The notes beneath the pieces were generated by a model that was not told where the DNA came from, ran no database searches, and saw only the letters and a list, made by a program, of their open reading frames with translations. Shown here piece after piece: positions 18,423 to 26,828 of a stretch of 46,543 nucleotides of DNA (positions are counted from its first letter, which is position 1; each line of letters begins with the position of its first letter). The position numbers and the translations under genes were made by a program. Source of the DNA: Lachnospiraceae bacterium. GTDB taxonomy: Bacteria; Bacillota; Clostridia; Lachnospirales; Lachnospiraceae. The stretch covers positions 1-46,543 of the forward strand of contig JAFSIA010000020.1 in assembly GCA_017440045.1 (NCBI GenBank). Direction: 5' to 3'.

Positions 18423-19434
18423 CTATCTCGTCACCTCCACCACGTGAGATGATGATTTCGCCTGTATCCTCTAACTTACGTATAATATTAACAATCTTCT
18501 GCTGTGCTTCCTCAACATCCTTCATACGAACAGGACCCATGAAATCCATATCCTCTCTAATCATAGCAGCAAGACGCTTTGAAAGGTTATTGAAGATAAC
18601 ATTCTGTACATCCTCAGCAGAACCCTTAAGTGCAATCGCAAGGTCATTATTATCAACATCACGCAACACTCTCTGAATAGTCTTGTCGTCCAAAGCAAGA
18701 ATATCTTCGAATACAAACATTTTTCTTCTGATCTCGTCTGCAAGCTCTGGCTCTTCGATTTCCAGATTTTCCATAATGTGTTTTTCTGTTCCTCTGTCTA
18801 CTGTATTTAAGATATCTACGATAGCATCGACACCACCGACAATTGTGTAATCCTGATTTACAAGTGACGACAACTTTCTCTCTAACACTCGCTCTACTTC
18901 CTTGATTACATCAGGAGATGTACGATCCATCTTAGCAATACGCTTAGCTACATCGGCCTGTTTTTCCAATGGAAGTGCTGACACAATCATAGACGCCTGA
19001 TGAGCAGGCAAATATGAAAGTATCAGAGCAATTGTCTGTGGATGCTCATCCTGAATAAAGTTAAGAAGCTGAGCAGGGTCTGTCTTTCGAATAAATTCGA
19101 AAGGTCTAACCTGCAATGACGCTGTAAGCTTACTGATAACATCCTGCGCCTTCTCTGAGCCAAGTGCCTTTTCCAAAAGGTCCTTAGCATATGCAATACC
19201 ACCCTCGGCAATATACTGCTGAGCCAAACATACCTGATAAAACTCAGCCATAATATCTTCCTTAGTCTGTGGAGATACACTTCTCGTATTTGCAATTTCA
19301 AGTGTAAGCTGTTCAATTTCTTCTTCTTTAAGATGTTTAAAAACCTTAGCTGACTTATCAGGTCCCAAGGCAATCAATAAAATCGCCGCCTTTGTTACGC
19401 CTGTTATCTCAGACATCTGAACACTTTTAGCCAT
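18415..19434 (-). CDS. fliG: Flagellar motor switch protein FliG
   Basis: FliG couples the stator to rotation. Armadillo-like domains are visible: FIQDEHPQTIALILSYL near 126-142, the middle linker, and the torque helix IREDMDFMGPVRMKDVEEAQ near 294-313 with its charged residues. It has 339 residues. It starts 23 bp after fliF and ends overlapping fliH. Confidence 0.97.
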   Translation of the reverse strand: MAKSVQMSEITGVTKAAILLIALGPDKSAKVFKHLKEEEIEQLTLEIANTRSVSPQTKEDIMAEFYQVCLAQQYIAEGGIAYAKDLLEKALGSEKAQDVISKLTASLQVRPFEFIRKTDPAQLLNFIQDEHPQTIALILSYLPAHQASMIVSALPLEKQADVAKRIAKMDRTSPDVIKEVERVLERKLSSLVNQDYTIVGGVDAIVDILNTVDRGTEKHIMENLEIEEPELADEIRRKMFVFEDILALDDKTIQRVLRDVDNNDLAIALKGSAEDVQNVIFNNLSKRLAAMIREDMDFMGPVRMKDVEEAQQKIVNIIRKLEDTGEIIISRGGGDEIVV

Positions 19435-19457
19435 AACTATACCTCCAATTCAACCTT

Positions 19458-21062
19458 TTAACCCCAATCATCATTAAGCCAGTTTCTAAGCAATAACGCT
19501 GCTGATTCCGGATTATCTTCAACAAATTTTTCAATAGCTTTTCTAGTCTCTGATTTTTCTTCCAGATCAATTTCCTCAACAGCTGTCTGTTGCTCTCTTG
19601 TAGCTGACAATAATTCCTCTACAGACAACTCTGGCTCTATCTCTGTAATCTCTACCGGTCTTAAGCTTCTCCATACCATAAAGCCTAACAAAGCAAGAAT
19701 AACCACCGCTAAGATAATTGGAAGAATTCTGTTGACAAAAGCATCCTCGTCTGTAGAATCCTCAAATACCGGTATAATATAACCAATAACTGATATATTT
19801 GCCTCTGGAATACTACTAGCTGTAGAAATTGTTCTATAAATTTCAGCAGGTATTTCTATCGGCTCTGATGTCTTATTAGCATCAATATATTCTTCCCATG
19901 TAATATTATCAAGAGCTCCATTAGCTTCAAGAACAGCTTTGTCATGATATTCATACACATTTACTGCAACTGCAAGCGTGGATGTTTCTTTATTACATGT
20001 ACCTCTCTCACCTGTAATGGAAGTGATTGTTTTATTGTTTTGATACTCTGTTTTACTGATAAACACAGAATTTGATGTGCCTTCACCTAAATCCAACATA
20101 TATCCGGTATCATCATCATTTGAATCGGTACCAGGAATACCACCTGAAGCACTTCCGCCTTCCTGCTCATATATATATTGATTAGCCATAAGCTCATCAG
20201 GATTGTCGTACTCTTCTCTTATCTGCTCGTTAACATCAAAATTAATGTCAAGACTTGGCGATACAGATATTGTTGAATATAAACCGACTGTAGACAATAC
20301 CTTGTAAACATTATTTACAACTTCGCTGTTAAATCTGTCTGTTATGGCCTCTCTTTGAGATATTGATACCCCTGTGCCATCATATGTATCATCATCAGAA
20401 CCCTGAAATAGGGTTCTTCCGGCATTATCAATGATAGTTATACTATTTGTTGTCTTATTTCCAACTGATGTAGCAATAAACTTAGCAATACCAGCTGCTG
20501 TGATATTATCTAAGGTTCCTGACAGTGTAAGTTTCGCACTTACAAACGTCTCTTCATCCTTGTCTAATACTGAAAAAGAATCTGCTGGTATCGTAAAAAG
20601 AACTGATGCTGATTTAATATTATCAAGTTCCTCTAAGGCTCCCTTTAATGTATCCTCTAAATACTTCTGATACATTCTGTCTCTGTCTTCAGATGTTGTC
20701 GAAAAGCTTCCATCCGCAATATACGCCTCCATTGTATACAGAGTAGCTGTGAGTCCGTTCTGCGCAATTACAAAAGTTGCGTCTGTAAGGCTTTCCTCTG
20801 GTACCATGATTCTAAGACCATTATCTTCAGCCACAGACTCTATTCCCTCACCTTCGAGAGCTGACACAACATCTGCTGCTGTGACTGCATCTTCGCAATA
20901 TATAAGCTCCACATATGTAGTTTTTGTCAAAACAACAGCAAGAATAATCAGTGTTACAAGAACTGCCATTGTAATACTGATCATTAATGTTTTTTGCTTT
21001 TTGTCATATTTTTTCCAAAACTCAACCGCTTTCTGTTGAGCCTGCTTAAGCTTTTCTTCCAT
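19458..21062 (-). CDS. fliF: Flagellar MS-ring protein FliF
   Basis: FliF forms the MS ring, the platform of the basal body. Two membrane segments flank a large outer part: residues 25-47 and about 440-462 (ILPIILAVVILALLGFMVWR). The YscJ-like ring-building domain lies at about 50-220 and the MS-ring C-terminal domain follows. The C-terminal FliG-binding tail ends in ESAALLLRNWLNDDWG. Length is 534, normal. Confidence 0.97.
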   Translation of the reverse strand: MEEKLKQAQQKAVEFWKKYDKKQKTLMISITMAVLVTLIILAVVLTKTTYVELIYCEDAVTAADVVSALEGEGIESVAEDNGLRIMVPEESLTDATFVIAQNGLTATLYTMEAYIADGSFSTTSEDRDRMYQKYLEDTLKGALEELDNIKSASVLFTIPADSFSVLDKDEETFVSAKLTLSGTLDNITAAGIAKFIATSVGNKTTNSITIIDNAGRTLFQGSDDDTYDGTGVSISQREAITDRFNSEVVNNVYKVLSTVGLYSTISVSPSLDINFDVNEQIREEYDNPDELMANQYIYEQEGGSASGGIPGTDSNDDDTGYMLDLGEGTSNSVFISKTEYQNNKTITSITGERGTCNKETSTLAVAVNVYEYHDKAVLEANGALDNITWEEYIDANKTSEPIEIPAEIYRTISTASSIPEANISVIGYIIPVFEDSTDEDAFVNRILPIILAVVILALLGFMVWRSLRPVEITEIEPELSVEELLSATREQQTAVEEIDLEEKSETRKAIEKFVEDNPESAALLLRNWLNDDWG

Positions 21063-21093
21063 GGTATCTCTCCAATTTAATACTATATATCAA

Positions 21094-21420
21094 CTAAATC
21101 TGAATATTCATTATCTCTCTGTAAGCTTCCATAAGTGCATTCTTTACAGCAACTGTATACTGTAATGAAACTAACGCTTTTTGCTGCGCAACTGTAACTT
21201 CATGTGTGCTATCTGCATTTCCCAAAGAAAAATTAATCTCTGCAGCCTCTGCATCTGCAGCCAAACTATCAGTTTCTCCTACAAGATTAATCATCTGGTC
21301 AAATATTTCAGAAAAAGCATTACTTGCGGCAGTTGTAGTATTCTTCCCATTAGTTAACATAGAGCTTTTTTGATTCTCTATCCTTGAAAGCACTGACGAA
21401 ATTCCTGCTGATACGTCCAT
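21094..21420 (-). CDS. fliE: Flagellar hook-basal body protein FliE
   Basis: FliE joins the MS ring to the rod. The family pattern is seen in the middle and C-terminal part: AFSEIFDQMINLVGETDSLA and TVAQQKALVSLQYTVAVKNALMEAYREIM. I start at MDVSAGISS (21420), giving 108 residues, because an AAAGG ribosome site lies eight bases upstream; the ATG at 21444 would put that site inside the gene. It lies between flgC and fliF. Confidence 0.94.
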   Translation of the reverse strand: MDVSAGISSVLSRIENQKSSMLTNGKNTTTAASNAFSEIFDQMINLVGETDSLAADAEAAEINFSLGNADSTHEVTVAQQKALVSLQYTVAVKNALMEAYREIMNIQI

Positions 21421-21479
21421 AAAATCAACCTTTCTGTATATCAAAAATACCTAAATTACTATGTAAATATTTTTAAATC

Positions 21480-21920
21480 TTATGCCTTACCTATTTCCAA
21501 GCCCTTAAGTGCCATAGATTTTGATGAATTAAACGCTGTAACATTTGCTTCATATGATCTTGAAGCATCAATAAGGTTTGTCATCTCTGTAACAACATTA
21601 ACATTAGGATATGTAACATAACCATTTTCATCAGCATCCGGATGTGCCGGATCGTAAACCTTATTCATAGGAGTCTCATAATCTTCTACTATCTTAGTAA
21701 CCTTGACACCTGTTCCTACTGTACCTGCTGTAGAGAGAAGTATATCACTGAACGCTGTTGCATTTTTCTCAGCAAATACTACAGTTTTTCTTCTATATGC
21801 CTCTCCATCCTGGGAGCTAGTTGAATTAACATTTGCAAGGTTCTGAGCAATAATATCTGAACGAAGTCTCTGAGCTGTCATTCCTGATGCACTGGTATCA
21901 AACGATGTAAATATAGCCAT
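21480..21920 (-). CDS. flgC: Flagellar proximal rod protein FlgC
   Basis: FlgC is a rod protein. The N-terminal signature SFDTSASGMTAQRLRSDIIA with QNLANVNS and the C-terminal NVVTEMTNLIDASRSYEANV helix (about 110-129) are typical. It has 146 residues and an AGGGAGG ribosome site. It starts 16 bp after flgB. Confidence 0.96.
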   Translation of the reverse strand: MAIFTSFDTSASGMTAQRLRSDIIAQNLANVNSTSSQDGEAYRRKTVVFAEKNATAFSDILLSTAGTVGTGVKVTKIVEDYETPMNKVYDPAHPDADENGYVTYPNVNVVTEMTNLIDASRSYEANVTAFNSSKSMALKGLEIGKA

Positions 21921-21936
21921 AATATACCTCCCTTAA

Positions 21937-22332
21937 TTAACTTCTCTGCATTGCAGCTTTAAGCATTGCAAACTGATGATTTATAGTGTCAAGTACTGTC
22001 TGATAATATAGCTGGTTTGATGCCAATTCGACATTTTCTGTATCCACATCAACATTATTCCCATCAAGTCTATATGACAGTGTAGATAAATCTGTATATA
22101 CTGTTGCGTTAATATTAGACACATCCGCATCATTTATTCTTGTTCTAAGGGATGTACTATCACCGCTTGCTAACTCTTGCATAAGATAACTCTGAAATGT
22201 CACATCTTTCCTTTTGTAACCTGGAGTATCTACATTTGCAAGATTGTTTGTCAATATCTCATTCCTTGTCCACGAAGCATCTGCCGCCTTCGTCAGGACA
22301 TTAATATAATTGTATGCATTTGAACCAATCAT
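21937..22332 (-). CDS. flgB: Flagellar proximal rod protein FlgB
   Basis: FlgB is a rod protein and the first gene of the flagellar cluster. It carries RNEILTNNLANVDTPGYKRK near 23-42 and a C-terminal DTINHQFAMLKAAM helix. It has 131 residues. Its leader of about 40 bp holds a perfect 8-bp palindrome (22350-22369), and a strong sigma-A-like promoter lies at 22381-22409. Confidence 0.96.
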   Translation of the reverse strand: MIGSNAYNYINVLTKAADASWTRNEILTNNLANVDTPGYKRKDVTFQSYLMQELASGDSTSLRTRINDADVSNINATVYTDLSTLSYRLDGNNVDVDTENVELASNQLYYQTVLDTINHQFAMLKAAMQRS

Positions 22333-22349
22333 AACTTCTTCCTTTCAAA

Positions 22350-22369
22350 AAATTGTGACCACACAATTT
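22350..22369. promoter_or_regulatory. Perfect palindrome at the flgB transcript start
   Basis: Arms AAATTGTG and CACAATTT are separated by four bases. The site covers about +5 to +24 of the transcript expected from the flgB promoter, the usual place of a repressor operator. It could instead act as an RNA hairpin that protects the 5' end. No known regulator is assigned. Confidence 0.55.
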
Positions 22370-22380
22370 CCTCAACCTAC

Positions 22381-22409
22381 ATTATATGTGACAGACATAA
22401 AAATATCAA
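22381..22409 (-). promoter_or_regulatory. Sigma-A-like promoter of the flagellar operon
   Basis: On the minus strand TTGATA (22404-22409) and TATAAT (22381-22386) are 17 bp apart, a near-consensus housekeeping promoter. It lies after the codY terminator, so flgB onwards has its own start. No sigma-28 boxes are seen here. Confidence 0.82.
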
Positions 22410-22537
22410 GGATATTTTGTGGTTTTTTGTCGATGTAAACACATTATGTTGTAGTTTCCCACAAAAACAATGTGTAGTAAATTAGTACCAGAACAAACGA
22501 AGAATTATATTATCACGGTGCCAGTGATAAAATAATG
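22410..22537. other. Upstream spacer of the flagellar promoter with a 7-bp inverted repeat
   Basis: This AT-rich stretch between the codY terminator and the flgB promoter has no gene. It contains TTATCAC (22510-22516) and GTGATAA (22524-22530) as inverted arms around a 7-base centre, which could bind an activator or repressor upstream of the promoter. A weaker second promoter (TTGTTT, 16 bp, CATAAT) may also lie here. Confidence 0.35.
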
Positions 22538-22583
22538 AAAAAACCACCCCGTAGACGCCTCCTTACGCTTCTAGGGGTGGTTT
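22538..22583 (-). terminator. Intrinsic terminator after codY
   Basis: The arms AAACCACCCC (22541-22550) and GGGGTGGTTT (22574-22583) form a long GC-rich stem, extended by TAGA/TCTA after one bulge. The minus-strand transcript ends in a run of six T. It separates codY from the flagellar promoter. Confidence 0.88.
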
Positions 22584-22643
22584 AATTCCTTTTAAACCTT
22601 TATTACTTACAATTAATATCGGAATATTCTTGTATTACTTTAG

Positions 22644-23417
22644 CTAATTGTTGCGGATTTTCTCCAATTCGTCGAAAATCACATCATTTAAAACCTTTAT
22701 GTATGTTCCTTTCATACCAGATGAACGTGACTCTATGACACCTGCTGACTCAAACTTTCTTAGAGCATTTACAATAACTGAACGAGTAATACCTACTCTA
22801 TCAGCTATTTTGCTTGCTATAAGGATTCCCTCTGTGCCACCAAGCTCATCAAAAATATGTACAATAGCCTCCAGCTCTGAAAATGACAATGTACTTATCG
22901 CAGAACGGACTATCTGAATCTTTCGCTCTTCCTCAGCATTTTCTTCGTTAACAGAACGCATCATCTCAAGACCTACTACAGTTGTTCCATACTCACTTAA
23001 AATAATATCATCTATTTCATACTGCTCCTGACCCTTGTAAATAAACAATGTACCAAGTCTCTCTCCTGCAATATCAATAGGGGCAATAATAACCTGAAAC
23101 TTTTTCGCATCAATGCTGTTAAATCCCAATGTTGCAAGGTTCACATTCTCCTGCGTTGACAAAATTGAGAGAAGCCTCTCGTTCAACATTTTATCAACAA
23201 GGCAACCAACCTCACCTTTTATGAGATCATTAATCTCATCAACGCCATTTCTTTTGCCATATCCAAGAACTTTTCCTTTTTTACTTATAACAAGAATATT
23301 CGATTCAAGTATATCGCTAAGAACACGGCAGATATCATTGAATACAACTTTTGTAGAATTATTATTATGCAATAATTTGTTGATTTTTCTTGTTTTGTCC
23401 AATAATTGAACGCTCAC
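22644..23417 (-). CDS. codY: GTP-sensing global repressor CodY
   Basis: CodY senses GTP and branched-chain amino acids and controls starvation genes, including motility in several Firmicutes. An N-terminal GAF domain (about 1-150) is followed by a C-terminal winged helix (SKIADRVGITRSVIVNALRK, about 201-220). I start at a GTG (23417) with AGGAGG seven bases upstream, giving 257 residues, close to the usual 259; the ATG at 23435 would enclose that ribosome site. It is directly upstream of the flagellar operon, as in Bacillus. Confidence 0.95.
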   Translation of the reverse strand: MSVQLLDKTRKINKLLHNNNSTKVVFNDICRVLSDILESNILVISKKGKVLGYGKRNGVDEINDLIKGEVGCLVDKMLNERLLSILSTQENVNLATLGFNSIDAKKFQVIIAPIDIAGERLGTLFIYKGQEQYEIDDIILSEYGTTVVGLEMMRSVNEENAEEERKIQIVRSAISTLSFSELEAIVHIFDELGGTEGILIASKIADRVGITRSVIVNALRKFESAGVIESRSSGMKGTYIKVLNDVIFDELEKIRNN

Positions 23418-23477
23418 TATAGCTCCTCCTCTCATCCAAAAAAAATACCTGTTGTCACAATCCTATAATGTCTTATA

Positions 23478-23506
23478 AATATAACACATTTTCCCAGTAA
23501 CAACAA
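23478..23506 (-). promoter_or_regulatory. Promoter of codY
   Basis: TTGTTG (23501-23506) and TATATT (23478-23483) are 17 bp apart on the minus strand, with a TG one base ahead of the -10. The leader is about 55 bases. Upstream there is a 15-bp palindrome, CAATATT and AATATTG around one base (23550-23564), of unknown use. Confidence 0.65.
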
Positions 23507-23644
23507 GTATTTTTTGTAAAATTATGAAATTTTTCGTATTTTTTATACTCAATATTCAATATTGACATTATTGTCTAATTTTTCAATATATTGTGTATAT
23601 TATTTCATTTTTAATATTACAACCATCATATCTTGTGATTGATT

Positions 23645-25702
23645 TTATTCTATATATCCACATTTTTCATCACTGCAGACAATTTTAGTTCCTTTTTCCA
23701 CCATATATTTTCCACACTGTGGACACTTTTTGGAAACAGGCTTTGACCAAGACATAAATTCACATTCCGGATTATTTATACATCCAAAATACTTTCTGCC
23801 TTTCTTTGTCTTTCTGATAACTATATCTTCATTGCATACAGGACAACACACATCAATTTTTTCAAAATAAGGCTTTGTATTTCTACACTCAGGGAAGCCA
23901 GGACAAGCAAGGAACTTTCCATGAGGACCATACTTAATTACCATATTTCTGCCACAGTCGTCGCAAACTACATCTGTAACTTCATCCTCTATATCTATCT
24001 TCTCAAGCTCGTTCTCTGCATTTTCAACTGCCACAGCAAGGTCCGGATAAAAATTTCTAACTACAGTCTTCCACTGAACCTTTCCCTCTTCAACCATATC
24101 AAGAAGTGACTCCATATTTGCTGTAAAACTAGAGTCTACTATAACTTCAAACGCAGTCTTCATTATGCGATTTACCGCTTCACCAAGCTCTGTAACATAA
24201 AGATTCTTATTCTCCTTAGCAACATATCTTCTGGCGATAATTGTTGTAATAGTTGCAGCATAAGTACTTGGTCGGCCAATACCCTGCTCCTCTAAAGCTT
24301 TTACCAAGGCAGCTTCTGTAAAATGTGCCGGTGGCTGTGTAAAATGCTGTTTTTCATCAGTCTCTTCAAGCTTAAGCTTTGTATCCTTTGTAATATTATT
24401 CAAAAGAACATTTGGCTCTGCCTTCTCCTCATCTGCTTCTGCATAAACAGACATAAATCCGTCAAATGCAACCTTTGAAGCTGATACGGTAAAAATGTAC
24501 TCAGCTGCCTTAATCTTTACAGATGTTGTAGCATATACGGCATTTTCCATACGGCTGGCCGCAAATCTTTTCCAAATAAGCTGATAAAGTCTGAACAGGT
24601 CTTTGGTAAGCTGTTCCTTTACAACAGCAGGTGTGAGTTCAATCTGTGTTGGTCTAATAGCCTCGTGAGCGTCCTGAATTTTATTTCCGCTCTTCTTTAC
24701 CTGCTCTGTTTTAGATACATATTTCTCGCCATAGTTTTCTTTTATGAAATTTCTAGCCAGCTCATCAGCTTCCTCAGATACACGCGTAGAATCAGTACGA
24801 AGGTATGTAATAAGACCTATAGTACCATATCCCTTAATATCAACTCCTTCATAAAGCTGCTGAGCAAGTCTCATTGTCTTTTGTGTCGAGAAATTTAATG
24901 TCTTCGAAGCTTCCTGCTGTAATGTACTTGTAGTAAACGGAAGTGGTGCTTTTTTAATACGCTCTCCATTTTTAATCTCAACAGGCTTAAATGTTGCCTT
25001 CTTAACCTTCTTTACAATATCCTTAACCTGTTCTTCATTCTTTATTTCAATTTTTCCATTTTCATCGCCATAAAATTTAGCTACAAGAGCCTTCTTTTCA
25101 CCCTCCGGCTTAACTAATGCATCTAAAGTCCAGTATTCTTCTGAAATAAATGCATTTATCTCTTCCTCTCTATCACAAATCATTCTAAGAGCCACTGACT
25201 GCACTCTTCCTGCACTCAAGCCTCTCTTTACCTTTGCCCAAAGCACCGGACTGATTGTATAACCAACCATTCTGTCAAGCATTCTTCTTGCCTGCTGTGC
25301 ATCTACAAGATTCATATCTATATCTCTTGGATTCTTGAGAGATTCTTTTACCGCCTTCTTAGTAATCTCATTAAAGGTAATTCTGACTATTTTTTTATCA
25401 TCAAGCTTTAATGCCGTTTTTAAATGCCACGAAATAGCCTCACCTTCACGGTCAGGGTCCGTTGCAAGAAACACTTTTTCAGCTTTCTTTACGTGTCTTT
25501 TTATCTCAGCAAGCTTGTCGCCTTTTCCTCTTATTGTAATGTACTTCGGCTCATAGTCATTCTCTATATCAATTCCCATTGTACTCTTTGGAAAATCTCT
25601 AACATGTCCATTTGAAGCTATAACTTCATAATTCGAACCTAAAATCTTTTTAACTGTCTTCACCTTAGCTGGCGACTCCAGAATAACTAAATATTTAGCC
25701 AT
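23645..25702 (-). CDS. topA: DNA topoisomerase I (type IA)
   Basis: TopA relaxes negative supercoils. The Toprim domain carries E9 (LESPAK) and DPDREGE near 82-88. The active-site Tyr is Y300 in GLITYLRTDSTR. The C-terminus holds three zinc-ribbon repeats, each with CxxC-type pairs (CDDCGRN, CCPVCNED, CPQCGKY). I start at MAKYLVILESP (25702), whose GGAGG site overlaps the earlier ATG at 25714. Length is 685 residues. It sits between dprA and codY, as in Bacillus. Confidence 0.97.
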   Translation of the reverse strand: MAKYLVILESPAKVKTVKKILGSNYEVIASNGHVRDFPKSTMGIDIENDYEPKYITIRGKGDKLAEIKRHVKKAEKVFLATDPDREGEAISWHLKTALKLDDKKIVRITFNEITKKAVKESLKNPRDIDMNLVDAQQARRMLDRMVGYTISPVLWAKVKRGLSAGRVQSVALRMICDREEEINAFISEEYWTLDALVKPEGEKKALVAKFYGDENGKIEIKNEEQVKDIVKKVKKATFKPVEIKNGERIKKAPLPFTTSTLQQEASKTLNFSTQKTMRLAQQLYEGVDIKGYGTIGLITYLRTDSTRVSEEADELARNFIKENYGEKYVSKTEQVKKSGNKIQDAHEAIRPTQIELTPAVVKEQLTKDLFRLYQLIWKRFAASRMENAVYATTSVKIKAAEYIFTVSASKVAFDGFMSVYAEADEEKAEPNVLLNNITKDTKLKLEETDEKQHFTQPPAHFTEAALVKALEEQGIGRPSTYAATITTIIARRYVAKENKNLYVTELGEAVNRIMKTAFEVIVDSSFTANMESLLDMVEEGKVQWKTVVRNFYPDLAVAVENAENELEKIDIEDEVTDVVCDDCGRNMVIKYGPHGKFLACPGFPECRNTKPYFEKIDVCCPVCNEDIVIRKTKKGRKYFGCINNPECEFMSWSKPVSKKCPQCGKYMVEKGTKIVCSDEKCGYIE

Positions 25703-25720
25703 ACTTACCTCCATGAACCC

Positions 25721-26818
25721 TTATAATTTCCTTGCAAAATGATTTCTTGCCGGCTCAATGACTATGCCATCCAAAACCATCTGCATCATCACCTCGTACA
25801 CTTTCTGCGAGGTCATGCCCGTTTTTTTGATTATTTCCTCTATGCTTTGAGGCAACAAATCGAGACAAGCATACACTACTTCATTTTCTTTTTCAAGTCC
25901 CAATTTCTTCTTTTGTCTTTTTTTCTTTTTTATTTCTTCCATATAAAGACCTGATGAAAAAATCATATCGTCTCCGTCCGTAAGCAGTGATGCCCCTGAT
26001 TTTATAAGCTCATTACAGCCTTCACTCAATACATCTCCCACCCTTCCAGGCAACGCAAAAACCTCTTTACCATATTTAAGGGCATAATCCGTTGTAATAA
26101 GTGTCCCTGATTTCTTTTTTGCTTCTATTATAGCTATGTTATCTGACAACATACTTATGATTCTATTTCTAAGAGGAAATCTGGCGCTCAATGGTTGACT
26201 ACCTGGTGGATATTCCGACATAAGTGCCCCATTTTTTAGTATCTCCATATATATATCTATATTCTCTCTAGGGTAGCAAATGTCAACGCCAGAGCCTAAG
26301 ACAGCATATGTTTTCCCCTTTGCCATTATTGCCCCTCTGTGTGCTGCTGCATCAATACCTCTTGCCATACCACTGACAACACTGACAGAGTATAATGAAA
26401 GCTTTGCAGCTATATCCTCTGCCATCGTTTTCCCATATTGACTACAATTCCTAGCACCTACTATTCCAACCATCTTTTCATCATCTCTGGGTAATGTCCC
26501 CTTGTAATACAGCCACATAGGCCTATCAGCGTATGCCAATAGCTTCTTTGGATAATGTTCACTTACAATAGATGCAAAGTTTATTTCCTTCCTTTCTAAT
26601 AGCTCTACAGTTTCATCAAAAGAAAATTTTTCTCTTGATGAAACTATATTATAAATCTCTTTCTCTTTAAATATTCCTATTTTTTCTAACGTATTTCTAC
26701 TGGCATTAAAAATCTCTATAGGTTCGTTAAATATTTCTATTAGCTTTGCATGTTTGTCATACCATATATCCGGTATCATAGACATCCACAACCAATACTT
26801 TTCCTTACTGTAATCCAT
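25721..26818 (-). CDS. dprA: DNA-processing protein DprA/Smf
   Basis: DprA loads RecA onto incoming single-stranded DNA during transformation. The Rossmann-like core is clear: MVGIVGARNCSQYGK, SVVSGMARGIDAAAHRGA and YAVLGSGVDICYPREN. The C-terminal winged helix (about 300-360, SIEEIIKKTGMTSQKVYEVM) is present. A pre-core SAM-like region occupies 1-100. Length is 365 residues. It stands between comM-type and topA genes, a common order. Presence of dprA alone does not show natural competence. Confidence 0.96.
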   Translation of the reverse strand: MDYSKEKYWLWMSMIPDIWYDKHAKLIEIFNEPIEIFNASRNTLEKIGIFKEKEIYNIVSSREKFSFDETVELLERKEINFASIVSEHYPKKLLAYADRPMWLYYKGTLPRDDEKMVGIVGARNCSQYGKTMAEDIAAKLSLYSVSVVSGMARGIDAAAHRGAIMAKGKTYAVLGSGVDICYPRENIDIYMEILKNGALMSEYPPGSQPLSARFPLRNRIISMLSDNIAIIEAKKKSGTLITTDYALKYGKEVFALPGRVGDVLSEGCNELIKSGASLLTDGDDMIFSSGLYMEEIKKKKRQKKKLGLEKENEVVYACLDLLPQSIEEIIKKTGMTSQKVYEVMMQMVLDGIVIEPARNHFARKL

Positions 26819-26828
26819 ATGTCCCCTC

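Noticed and set aside
22518-22523. TGGCAC on the minus strand upstream of flgB, as in a sigma-54 promoter -24 box
   Set aside because: The -12 element (TTGC at five bases further) is absent, and the promoter TTGATA-N17-TATAAT downstream explains expression better.
23510-23545. CodY-box-like AT-rich sequences (AATTTT...AAAAT) upstream of codY
   Set aside because: Best matches have four or more mismatches to AATTTTCWGAAAATT in very AT-rich DNA, so they are no better than chance.
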